Assembly: GCA_951802195.1 (NCBI GenBank)
Contig: OX637626.1
Span: 186,001-250,000 of the forward strand
DNA length: 64,000 nucleotides
Reading direction: 5' to 3'
Origin: Tausonia pullulans
Lineage: Eukaryota > Basidiomycota > Tremellomycetes > Cystofilobasidiales > Mrakiaceae
Shown: one piece after another, positions 49,027 through 60,148 of the stretch
Layout: the number at the start of each line of letters is the position of its first letter
Numbering within the stretch: the stretch's first letter is position 1
The notes under the pieces: generated by a model
What the model was told of the DNA's origin: nothing
Databases searched by the model: none
Seen by the model: only the letters and a program-made list of their open reading frames with translations
Translations under genes and position numbers: made by a program

Positions 49027-49913
49027 GGAGCGTGGCTCCTTTTCTTCGTCGTTTCGTTGTTCTTCTCACCTTCCAATTGCATCTTCACGTCCTCTCCTCT
49101 CTCTCGCTCCTTTTCCTCTTTTGTCCCTTTGTGCTGTACACCGGTGGATACCTCATGCGATACGTCTAGACGATAATTTCCTGATCTCTTTGCCACTCCC
49201 ACGCACGCAACCTCGTCTTGCCTGTTGCCGGAGAGTTCTTATCTGACGACGACTGCTCGAGAGCCGGTCGCATCGACATCTCAGACTCCCAGATGCCACA
49301 TTTCATCAATTTCCATGCTTGGACGCAGCCTCGTCCGCTTTTTAGGTCCATTCGCTTGGCACCTATGAGAGCGCCCTCTCGGGCTGCTCGGGGTTTCGCC
49401 ACTGAGCCCTGCAAGCTCCGTGTGCTTGCACCATTGCGTTCCAGAACATGGCAGTGGCGAACGTGGTGTGTGTGTGGGGGGGGGGGGGAGGGCGGTCAAC
49501 GAGGGTGACGTCGGGATCGGCCCGACTTCTGTGCGTTGAAACCTGATAAACAAAAGGCGCGAAAGACATATGCAGACAGACACACAATGAATGAACATGA
49601 GATGAGCGATCGGCGAAAGCGAGATGGATGATGTCTCCGCCAATCTGAAACCTGCATGAGCGGATCTGCCGACGTCGACGAGTCTTAGCCTCTGACGACC
49701 AGGCGGGGCGGGCGGGCTTCTAGGCGACAAGGGGGCGGCGGACGCTGGGCGCACAGGGCGAGGAGGCGCAGGGCTAGCGAAGTCCATGCTTAGAAAGCAC
49801 CCAGCTTCTCTTCCCGACCACCACCCCCCTTGCCACTTTCGCTTGTCGTTCCACGTTTTCCCCCCGCACTGCCAGCAGAGCACACTCGAACCGCCCCTTC
49901 CCCTCCGCTCCCA
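49027..49913. other. PNO1 3' region and YAP1 promoter
   Basis: This is about 890 bp without a recognised gene. It contains a GT run followed by about 14 G at 49467-49489, and a CT/CCC-rich leader from about 49790. The length fits a regulated stress-gene promoter, but no consensus site was identified. Confidence 0.5.
49469..49489 (+). repeat. GT/poly-G run
   Basis: Alternating GT leads into an uninterrupted run of about a dozen G. It lies about 430 bp upstream of the bZIP gene start, and sequencing length may be unreliable. Confidence 0.8.
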
Positions 49914-52900
49914 TGTCCGCTCAATATGTGCGTGCCTGCCTCTGCCCAGGCTCGTTCTCCACCCTTCCAGCCGCACCCCCGGTCTCACCATCCACATTCT
50001 CCGTCGCCTTCTTCCCCCTCCTTGCTGCCGCCCATTCTACAGCAGGACCGGAACTACTCCGGCGCGAACGACGGGCAGATGGACGACTTCCTCTCTCTCA
50101 TCGAACACCAAATGGCCTCGACCTCGTCCGCGACGGCCAACCTCGACATGAACACGCTCGACCAGCAGCAGCAGCAGCCCCGCACCGCCTCCCAGTCGAC
50201 CAACGTGCCCGAAACGCCTGCCGCCTGGCGCGACGCTAGTGGCGCTGATCAGCAGCACGACGATGATGAGAGCGAGAGCGAAGATGAGAACGCCGGCGAC
50301 CACAAGCGCAAGAAGGGCAGGGGTGGCCAGCAGCCGGCGGCGGGCAAGGCCAAGGCGGACAAGAGCTCGAAGGCGGACACCGAGGGTCAGCTCTCTTGTC
50401 CGCTCTTCCCTCTGGTGGGAGCTTATCCCTCTCTCCTATCCTCCGAGCAGAAGCAGACCCGAAGAGGGCGCGCCGCAAGTCGACCGGCGAGAGCGCGACG
50501 GCAACCACGGGCAAGGTGCGTTGGATCTCCCTTCCCGCGCCGGGGCGTCGTTCCCGCCGCACACGCGGCCCTCTTGGTCTCATTTGTTGGCCTTCCACCC
50601 CGGCCGGAAGACGCCCGCTCTCGCTTCAAACGTGCTGAGATTTGGTTGTCCCTCCTTTTTCTCCCACCACCAGGACGAGGGCAAGGTCTCCAAGCGCAAG
50701 GAGCAGAACCGCGCAGCCCAGCGAGCGTGTGAGTTCTGGCGCTCGAGAGCGAGGCTAGCGTGGAGCTAGAGGAGCATTCAGCCTTAAACCGCCGAGTCGT
50801 GGGGTTTGCGCTTTTCGCGAGCTGACTGATTGATCACTTCTCTGCTTTCGATATTTGGCCTTCTCAGTCCGCGAGAGGAAGGAGAGGCATGTCAAAGATG
50901 TGAGCCCACCTCGCTTCCCCGCTCGCTTCTCGGTGCCGAGAATCGTGACTCATCGCAGTTTCCCCGCTTTCCCTTTTCCTTTTCGCCGCGATCGCTTCCA
51001 GCTCGAGGACAAGGTTGCCGCGCTCATCGCTGCGACCGAGGGCCAGAAGAGCGAGAATGAGAACCTGAGGGAGCTTCTCGTCAGGCTCCAGCAGGAAAAC
51101 GTCCAGGTTCGTCCCGTCGCATTGCATACAACCAGCCCCTTGCCCCGCGCGCTGACTGACACTCATGCCTGGCCCATTTCACAGCTCAAGCAGTCCGCCT
51201 TCACCTTTACTTTCCCGCACGGCCAGCCCGCGCCGACAAACGCCACGAAGCCGCCGTCGCCACCAGGGTCGGTCCAGGAGAAGGATCAGGACTCGCCCCA
51301 GTCGCTCATCTCCATCTCGTCCGAGTCGCCGCAAGCGATGACCGGCCGCCACAACTCGCGTTCCGCGAGCGACTCGCCCTTTGACCTCTACTCCTCGAGC
51401 GAGTCCAGCACACCCCCGGCGGGCCCGACCTTCTCGTCTTCCACATTCAACGCCTTCGCTGCGACGCAGCCGCAGGAGCAGCTCTTCGCGATGCCCGCCG
51501 CCTCGCGCGGCTCGAGCTCGGACTCGTACGCCTCGCGGCAGGGCTCGGCTTCGCAGCAGTCTCAGCAGGCTGGTACCTCTGCCAAGCCGGCGTCCACCAA
51601 CACCATCCAGCAGCCACAGAAGCAAACGGAGAAGCAGCCGCAGTCGTCGACGACTGACTTTGTCGTCTCGCCGGGCAACTTCGCCTTCTCGCCCTCGGCC
51701 TTCTCTCCCTCGGCCTTCTCGCCCTCAGCCTACTTCCCGCCTGCCGCCGAGTCGCCGGCGTCGCCGTCCTTCCAGCTCCTCGCTTCGAACCCGCTCTTTA
51801 CGTCGTATCGGGACCCGACGCTCGACGAGCAGATGAGCTTCTTCTCGACCCAGATCCACGGCACGCCTTCGGCTGGCGTCCTCCCGAGCTCTTCATCCGC
51901 GACCGGCGGCGACGGCCTGCCGGATCCCTTCGGCGGCCAGTTTGACGACTTCTTCCAGTACGGCATGATCCCGCCCTCCTTCCTGCCCCCCGTTCTCGAT
52001 TCGACTGGTCCGGCTTTCAACACCGTCTCCCCTGGCGTCCGCATGCAGGACGCCGTCGCGTCGACGACCAGTCCGAGCATGAACGGCTCAACTCGGTCCG
52101 CCAGCATCGGCGGCGAGCCCTCCCCCGCGGGCTCATTCCCGCGTTTCGATTCGAGCTCGTCCACCGGCTCTGAGTCGCCCGCGCCAATTCCGCCGTCCTG
52201 CTCTGAGGGCTCCAAGAACGGTGTTGACTGCACGCAAGCGCAACTTCGTGAGACGATCCGGACTCAGGTTCCCTCAACCTTCGGCCAGCCATTACCCGAC
52301 CTCAACACCGAACTGGCGTCATCATCGTCGGCCTCGCCGGAGACGACCCTCAGCGGACCCGCGAGCACGATCGCCTCCCTCTCTGGTCTGCCTGATTGGG
52401 ACAAGACCTTCAGCGAAGACGACCTCTTTGGCAACACGATTCATGTCTCGGCCGTGAGTCGCCTTCAGCTTCTTATCTTCCCGCCAGCCCTACTGAGTTC
52501 TCTGACCCGACGTCGTCTTTTTCTTCCTCACAGGACCCCAAGGCAAAGAACACGCCGCTCCACGAGGTCTGGCAGCGCGTGCGCGAGTCGCCGGGCTTCC
52601 GATACGAGGACTTTGACCTTGAGAGCCTCTGCACCGAGTTCAAGGGCAAGGCTAAGTGCAATGGTTCTGAGCCCGTTCTTGAGTGCGTAAAGAAGCCGCC
52701 TTTTCTCTGACTTTGGTGTGAAGTAAATGGCTGACGTCTTGGCTCTCTCGTGCCACAGCGAGCACCAGGTCAAACAACTCCTTGAGGAGATACCTTACCG
52801 GAAGAAGCTCGTCGGCGCCGCGGTTGACAGCTCGGGCGTGGGGATTCTCACGTTCGTCCAACTCTTGCTGCTTCTTGCCTTGCATCTTCTCTCGAGCTGA

Positions 52901-53031
52901 TTCAATCTTGCCCTTCTTTCCCGTGCCACAGCGAGCAAGACGTTGGCAAGTTTCTCGAAGAACAATGCTGCGAGAACCTCGAGTCTAGCAAGCCGGACTT
53001 TGGAGCGATGGGCAGCATGTTTGGCTTTTAA
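49914..53031 (+). CDS. YAP1: YAP1/PAP1-like bZIP oxidative-stress transcription factor
   Basis: This AP-1-like factor moves to the nucleus when its cysteines are oxidised. The basic region spans exon joins: SKRKEQNRAAQRAFRER, then KERHVKDLEDKVAAL and a leucine zipper (NENLRELLVRLQQENVQLKQ). NRAAQRAFRERK is the fungal Pap1 signature. A Ser-rich region follows with FSPSA repeats near 51690-51735. An n-CRD-like pair CSEGSKNGVDC lies at about 52200, and a c-CRD (LESLCTEFKGKAKCNG, EEQCCENL) at the C terminus, which also holds the nuclear export region in relatives. The stop is TAA 53029-53031. ATG 49914 plus an intron to about 50039 gives MSAQY joined to QDRNYSGANDG. An alternative in-frame ATG near 49926 without that intron is possible. 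The bZIP and C-terminal calls are secure; the N terminus is less so. Confidence 0.92.
51688..51735 (+). repeat. In-frame FSPSA repeat in bZIP factor
   Basis: About four tandem 15-nt units encode F-S-P-S-A, the last diverging to Y. Coding repeats of this type can vary in number between strains. Confidence 0.8.
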
Positions 53032-53914
53032 GTCAGGCATTTTTGCATCGTTGTCGCCTCTCCCATCTGGTTTACCGTCTTGTCTGTGCTTTGGACTCTC
53101 TTTGCTCCTCCCTGCCTTGCTGCCTCTTCGCCTCGCCTGGTACTCTTATACTACCTCTCCCATACACCGCGCGTCGTCTCACTCTGTACTCGAGCCCAGC
53201 CCTCTTTCTCCTTACGTCTCTCTCTCTCTCCCAGTTGCTTTCTTGTACCACTATTCTTTCGTTCTCTGTTCCACCCCTCTTTTTCCTTTCCTCGGCTCTG
53301 GCTCACTGAAAGGGGTCCATCTAGAGGCCTTCTTGAGTCTTCTCGCCCTCCATTTATGCCCGTCGGCCTTATCGTCCGGTCTCTTTCTTTCGATACATGC
53401 CGCTTCCTCGGGGAAGTTTCGCTTAGCCAAAGGGTTAGTACGAGGTGCTACGAGCGATCTTGAGTTCATGCGATTCGTGACCAATCGGTCTGTAGACAGA
53501 GGCGCCTTGTCCAAGCCTCGACGAGCCAGAGAGTTTGGCGGTGCTCGTCGATGCTCGCTTTCCCTCCACTGTCGTTCCTCCAACAACCACCACTGTCACC
53601 GCTTTTCATCTTTAGCGACCCTCAGCTTACAGCCCCTGTACGTTTCAAATTGGCTTGATGGTCCCCTTACCTCAGTCTGCTCAAGACTCATCTGGCTTCT
53701 CCGGCTCGGGCGTTCGCTTCTCCCTATCGGCGTCCTCCGTGGTCGCGTCGGTTTCGACTTGTCTCTTGCCAGGTGCCCGTTTCGAGGTAGAATCGAGAAA
53801 TATAGCTCCTTCTAGCCTTCCAGTAGCCCATTCGACCTCTCGTATCGTGGCCGGTGGCTTATAGAACGTGATTCACCGACTGTCATCTCTCACGACGCGT
53901 CTTTCTCGCCCATT
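53032..53914. other. YAP1 3' region and NPR2 promoter
   Basis: These 880 bp are pyrimidine-rich in the first third (53050-53310). Several open frames lack domain content. No gene was recognised. Confidence 0.55.
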
Positions 53915-56684
53915 ATGGAGTCCAAGGACGAGTGAGTTCGATCCTACTTCGGTCGCCAGCGTGAGAATTCAATCCTGAACATCATCAAAGTTCGCTCTTG
54001 CCTCGGATCCTCGGCATCTTTTACGCTGTCATGGATCCATCTCAGGATGGCGGAACCAAGGTCCTCTGTACGTTGCGTCGCCCCCGCCAGCCCACTCGTT
54101 GGTCATCCGCAGGGCGTAAGTCTAGATCTAACGCAACTTCGCCTCGGACAGACCAAGTGCCTGCAAACCTCATTTCCACTAAGAGTCTGCATCAGTTGTC
54201 AACATCGAGCAACTGGTACGCGAATGAGGGAGGCGGCGGAGGCAGCTCCGCCACGCGCTCGCACTCGCTCGTTCGCTCGCCCATGGCCTCATCCACTACA
54301 ACTAGTTCAACCACTGCCACGGCTCTCCCAAGCCGAGCTGTCTCCCCCGGTCCTTACGCTAGCTCCCCCTTCCCCTCAAATCCACCTCCGACGGCCTCCA
54401 ATCTGGCTTCTACCTCCTCTGGATTTTCCGCCCCGAAGCTCGCCTTCCAGCCGATCGCCCCGCTCGTGATCCCGCACGAGACGTTCTGCGAGAAACTCAT
54501 CACCATCACGAGTGGTCCGTACAAAATCCAAGGGTACCCTGTGGTTCACTCGGACCGGGATCGCAAGGAGAAGAAGTATCATAGGAATACGTTCCGTTGG
54601 AATGTTTGCTGGGTGTTTGATCGGTGGAAGGTAGGCCCTCCGGCGGCTCTCATGCACTATCTCGTGTGAGAGACGAAGAGAGAACTGAAGACGACGAGGG
54701 AGATCTTCAGTATGAAGGAGGCGAGTTCGACAGCGTCGTACGAAAAGTTGGGCGCGTGTTGGCGCAGTGCGAGGTACGTGGCGACCTGGTTTGGAACTGT
54801 CTGCTCACAAACGACTGATCTCGTCCCTTTTCAGGAGGAGTTTTCCTTCCTCTCGGCCGGTGAGACGCGGAATAAGATCCACCAAATTCTCGAGCAGCTT
54901 TACGAGGATCTTAACTCTTGTGAGGGCGAAAAGCGAACGAGGCGAGTAACGAGATCGCTCATCCTCATCTTGCTCCAGATGCCGAGACGAGTATTCCAAT
55001 TGATGATTCCAACTCAATCGAGATAAAAATATTCCCGGTGCTAAAAGAGTACGTGATTGATGGTCGCTGTTCCCTTACCTTACAGTCCAGGTTGTTGATT
55101 CTGTCGCTCTCAAGCCCGTTCATCGTCAAGAGCTGCGATGTCCCATTGCCGCTCATCGACCTCGCTAAGATGAAGGAGCCCAACTGGGACACGTCTATGA
55201 GAAGGGTAGGTCGAGCGTTGGATTGGTCCTCTGCCGAGTCCTGGCTGACGCACTTGCTTTCAGATCGTCCGACACATTGACGGGGTTCGTCATATCCGCA
55301 AGCTCGCCGAGATGTCAGACGTCGGCGTCCAAAACGCCGTGCAGTGTATTCGGCATCTCCTGTGGGTTGCAGCTCGAACAACGGAGCGTATCCGCACTGA
55401 CGACAGTCATCGCTTAGCTATTACGACTCATGCATGCTCGTCGATCTCTTCCAATACTCCAACATGTACACTGTCATGCCGGCGATCATGCAAGCTGCAG
55501 AGTACGACCACGTCGTCCTCGAGTGCGCCAATTATTGCATGCGGCCCTGTTAGTCGCCCTCTTGGCCGCCGCTCTTTAGCCCTAGAATTGACCCTCTCCC
55601 CACCCCTTCCCATCTAGCGGACGGCGTTACTCCCACCCTGCCTCTCTCGTGGCCCAAGCTCCTCAAGCTCTACTCAGCCATGCGCCCCGGCCGAACTGTC
55701 TCCGAATGGATGGTCGCCAACGATGTCGCAGGCCTGCGAATCGACGTACGTCGGTTCGTTCAGTTCGGCGTCATCAAGCGCTTCCTTCGTCGCGTCCAAC
55801 GTTGGCCGCTCTTCCGACCCGTCAATGATCTCGGCCACCTCGTCCACCATGGCGGGTCGCACCGCAAGCAAGGGTCCATCTCGTCGAACCCGGAGGTTGA
55901 GGCTGGCTTCTCGGGATTCTCGACGGCCTCGACGGGAGGATCGCTGCGATCTCAGAGGTCGCCGAAGTCCGGGGGGGAGGGCTTGCTCATCTCGCATGGA
56001 GGCGCTGGGGCAATGCCGTCTCAGTACCAGCAGAACCACCAGCAGCAGGATCCACAGCGCCGACCATACCGCCATAACACGACGGGCCACCAGTTCAATC
56101 ATACTTCAGAGGTGACAGGCGCTCCCTTGTACCCAATGCCAACGGCCCTGCAGCTCACCCAGCAGCCGACGTCGGCGCGCCGCTTGGCGACCGTCGCGCC
56201 GTCGTCGCCGTCCGTCTCGTCATCGTTGCACGTCCCGCCGTCCCTCTCGCTCGCGGACGAGATGGGCGGCTATCATAGGGGCCATCACTACAACCATGCG
56301 GGCGCTGTGACCGGCAACGGGGGAGGGTCCGGCGATCAAGGCCAAACCCCTCGTTCGACCCAGCGCCAACAGCGCCGTCGTCGAACGAACCGACCTAGTG
56401 CCGCTGGGACCCGCGAAGGCGGCGGCATCGGAGGAGGGTCCACCAGGGGCGGTGGCGGTATGGCCGCCACTGCTGCGCTCGAAGGAGACCCGGATGACCC
56501 TACAGACTGGGGCGAGCTCGGCTTCCCCTCTCGGATGCGAATGGAGTGGCTCAACGGTAACTTCCACGAGGACTTTATTTCCGTCGAGCTCGGACTTGGG
56601 TGGGGCGGCGAGCGGGGGCTGGGCGAGGCGTTAGAGGCATTCGCCAGGGCGCATCATGGGGTCGTGGAGATCGTGCTGCGGTAA
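53915..56684 (+). CDS. NPR2: Nitrogen permease regulator NPR2 (NPRL2)
   Basis: Npr2, with Npr3 and Iml1, forms the GATOR1/SEACIT complex that restrains TORC1 under amino-acid or nitrogen limitation. A six-residue first exon (ATG 53915) joins LLPRILGIFYAVMDP and KVLYQVPANLIS. After a Ser/Thr-rich insert the longin core continues: FCEKLITITSGPYKIQGYPV, then RNTFRWNVCWVFDR. Later exons give FDSVVRKVGRVLAQCEEEFSFLS, CDVPLPLIDLA, IVRHIDGVRHIRKLAEMSDV, LLYYDSCMLVDLFQYSNMY and IDVRRFVQFGVIKRFLRRV. A second long Gly/Ser/Gln-rich insert (about 55870-56480) precedes a C-terminal winged-helix-like segment ending VVEIVLR. Both inserts make it longer than yeast Npr2. The stop is only 59 bp from that of the opposing TOM70 gene. 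Confidence 0.92.
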
Positions 56685-56743
56685 TTTGAGGTGGGGGAGT
56701 CTAAGATACATCGATCATTCACCCTGTCCTCCTCATTCATCTC

Positions 56744-59463
56744 CTACTGCTGTGAGGCGGCATGCTGAGCCATGATGGCCGTCATTTGCTTGTGCTGGGC
56801 CGGATAGTTCTATGGAGAGGGAAAGGAAGGGGAAAGGAGGAGGGGGAGAAAGAGGGAAGAAAAGAAGATATCAGCACAAGAACGAGAAAAGCGCAGAATC
56901 GTCACTGCTACTGCTCGCCCACCTTCATGAAGAGGATTTGGGCCTTGCTCGCCTCCTCGAATGTGATCGCCTGCACCAGCTCCTCCTCGCTCCTCGCGAT
57001 CTCCTTGGCGCGCCTGAACATCTCGACCGCCTGCTCCACCTTGCTCTGCTGGAGCGAGATCTGCGCAAGCGTGATGATGGCCACATCGCAGTCCGGGTCA
57101 ATCTTGAGCGCCTCCCGGATGAGCCTCTCGCACGCCCCGAAGTCCTCCTTCCATCGAAGGAGGCAGTTGGCCTTGTTGACCATCGGCAGGACGTTGCGTC
57201 GACGACCCTCCTTAGCCGACTCAATCTCGATCGCCTTGTCGAACTTTTCGACGGCGTCTTGGAAGCGACCCTCGGCGAGGAGGAGCTCGCCGTAGTAGTT
57301 GTACGGCTCGGACCGCTCGGGGAACTGCTTGAGAGCGCCGCGGAAGGTCGACATGGAGAGCGAGGTGTTCTGCATCCGGTACTGGGTGACGGCCTTTTGG
57401 ATGTGGGAGAAAATGAACTCGGTGTCTGGGGGTGAGGAGGGGGCCAGGGAGAGTCAGAGGTGGAGTGAAGAGAGGTAAAAGAGGGCAGCAAGGGCTCACC
57501 GAGCTCGACCGACTTGGAGTAGTCGGCGAGGGCCTTCTCGAGATCGTCGGCGATAAAGTAGACCTGACCACGGTGGTAATAAATGTCCGGGTCGTTGGGG
57601 TTTTGGGCTATGGCGGCCTCGAAGTCGCCGAAGGTGTCGCTGATGTTGCCTGTGAAGAGAATGAGAGCGAAGATCAGCCGTCGGTCGGTCAAGAGAAGAG
57701 ATAAGGAAGGGCACCCACCAAGCTCCATGTGAACGCTGGCAAGTTTAATCCGACTCTGAACGAGCTCCGGGCAAAGCGCGATCGACTCCTCGAGGTCCTC
57801 CTTGGCTCCGTCGCGATCGTTGATGAGGAACTTGAACGTGCCGCGGAGGTTGAGAGCCTCGGCCTTACCCTGAGGCCAAGTGATGCCCTGCTCGAGCGCC
57901 TCTTGGGCGAGCGTGAAGGCGTGCTTGTGGTCGCCGGCTTCGAGGGCTTCGAACGAGAGGAGAAGCGTCTTGTCGGCTTGGGTAGCGGCCTCGGGGAGCG
58001 TCGGGGCGGGATCTGTTGGAGCAAGTCAGTCGAAGGAAGAGAAACAGAAAGAGACAGATAGAGGACTAACGAGGACGGAAGGCGTCGAGGTAGGCGTTGA
58101 TGAAAGTGGCAGACGGGAGTTGAGGGGGACGAGTCTGACGGAAGCGTTGACGAGTGGTCAACGTCAACATAAACCACCAAGCACTTATCACCGACATGTC
58201 TCTGACTCACAGCCATGAGCTCCTTCGCTTCCCGAGTAGCCATCTTCTTGAGGACGCGCTCGAGGATTTCGCCCGTTACGACGTCCTTTCCAGTCGCGCT
58301 CCGCTTTGGCGGCTCGAACGCTTCGAGGAGAGTGACGGCCGTATAGTCTGGTTTGCAAAAAATGAATCGTCAGCTACCTCCTTCGACGACCGGGCGAGAA
58401 AGAGACTCACCACGGACGGCTTCCTCGTCCCGGTCGAGCGACTCGAGGGCGGACGCGCGGCGCTTGAGCGCCTTGAGGTATGCCGGGTCGAGCTTCAGCG
58501 CAGAACCGCAGTCCTCGATGACTTTGTCGTGCTGGGGTGGAGTGAGCGAGTTGTATGCTGGTAGACAGAAGGAGAGGAGGAGTTAGGGTGGAAAGTTGGG
58601 CGACATCGGAGGACGCGCGACGCACAGGCAGCGCGGTTCGAGTAGAAGACGGCCGACTCCTCGGGCGTGACAGCGATGGCGCGAGTGTAGAACGAGATGG
58701 CTTGGGTGTAGTCCTTCTTGGAAAAGAGAAGGTTGCCGCGCGACTTCAGGAGGTTGGCAAGGTCGGTCCGCTCCTGCAGAGAGAATCGGGGTCCGTGGCG
58801 ATCAGTCAAGGGTCCCTTGATACCCAAGTAGGATTCGGCGGAGCGAGCGAACGAACAGAGGTGCCCATGGCGGCGATCTCGGAGGCGGACGGGTTGGGGA
58901 GGTCTAGCAAGACATGACAGGGACGAAGGAGAAGGAGGTGAGCAAAAGCGGAACGACAGAGAGAATGCGAGGATGACGTCTTGGCCCTCACCGTCCTTCT
59001 TCGCCTCGCCCGCTGGCGCCGACGAGACAGGCTCCGAGGCAGCACCCTCAGGGGCAGTAGCCGCCTCCTTCAGGTCCTTCCTCTCCTCCAGAGGGATCTC
59101 CTCAACGAGCGGTCCTCCCTCGTCGTTGACGCCGAGCGGCCGCTTCTCTCCTCCACCAGCGCCAGCGCCGCCCTTCTTGTTCGACTTCTTCTTCTTCTTC
59201 TTGCCGCCCTTCTCAGAGCTCGACCCCCCGGCTGACTTCTCAATGTCGGCGAGCTTCTCGCGGGTCGAGAGATAGTAGTAGGCACCGGCACCAGCGACGA
59301 CGAGCGCGCCACCGGCGATGAGGAGCGTCTTCCGGTTCTGCTGGATCGTCGTAAGGAGCGAGGACGACGAGGACGTCGACGCGTTGGCGGCGGCGGCAGA
59401 GGCGGCCTGGGAGGAGGCGGCCACGGCGGTAGGTGTGGAGTGGCCGAGCGTAGGCTGGGACAT
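56744..59463 (-). CDS. TOM70: Mitochondrial import receptor TOM70
   Basis: Tom70 is an outer-membrane receptor that takes preproteins, especially carriers, from Hsp70/Hsp90. ATG 59461-59463 begins a Ser/Ala-rich leader, then one membrane anchor (LLIAGGALVVAGAGAYYYL, about residues 48-66). A Lys-rich linker and TPR units follow, starting ANLLKSRGNLLFSKKDYTQA with AIAVTPEESAVFYSNRAAC (the Hsp-binding clamp). Then come YLKALKRRASALESL and C-terminal TPRs (YNYYGELLLAEGRFQDA, VNKANCLLRW, IITLAQISLQQSKVEQA). Continuous reading stops at 56908. A GTGGGC donor after FMK and an acceptor at about 56795 add a final exon, NYPAQHKQMTAIMAQ, ending at TAG 56744-56746, which resembles a conserved Tom70 tail. 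An upstream in-frame ATG exists but lies in the CCG-rich leader. Confidence 0.94.
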
Positions 59464-60148
59464 GCCGGGAGAGGGAGAAGGGCGAGGGGGAGGGCGGGTG
59501 GTGGTCGGTCGGTTGGCCGAGGGATGGAAGAGCAAGGAGAGAGGGAGAAGCAGCCGCCGTCGTTCGCCCGTCTCCGCGTGCGAAGGTAACCAAGCGACGC
59601 CGCATCGACCACGAGCCTCGAGTCAGGCTTTGAGATGTAAAGAAGTTGGTGCCTTTATGCAGTTCTGACCAAGTGGATACATCGGGAGGGGCGCAAAGAT
59701 GATCGTGGCAAACCTGGTGGCACAAGATGGTCTGCGCCTGATTTGTCCGCAGCTAGCGTGGGGACGAGATCCTCGATCTTTCTCGCATTGAATGCCCCTT
59801 CATAGCTGCTGGATGAAAAGGGCGTTAGATGTACTAGAGAGAAGTCGGTGGACGTGGCGAATGAGTGGGGTCTGCTTTGACATGTATGATGGCCGACCGG
59901 GGTCCTGCTCCTCCCTGGTGCCTTTCACTCTCCCTCCCCTCCCTCCTCTCTCCCTCGACTTGCCTCCTGCATCTGAGACCATCGCTCACTCCGCGGGCGC
60001 CGTCGACCTAGCGCTCTTGTCGCTGTCACCCAACTACACTCTAAACCCCCCTTCCCTCTCTCTCTGCAGCCGGTCCTTGTCGCCCTTCTAGCCCGCATAT
60101 CGCCGACCACCCAATCACCCCGACGAGATCTCCACCCTTGCACCAGCC
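59464..60148. promoter_or_regulatory. Divergent promoter region, TOM70 / cytochrome b561 gene
   Basis: These 685 bp between divergent start codons are pyrimidine-rich near the right end (59930-60080). No specific site was identified. Confidence 0.45.
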
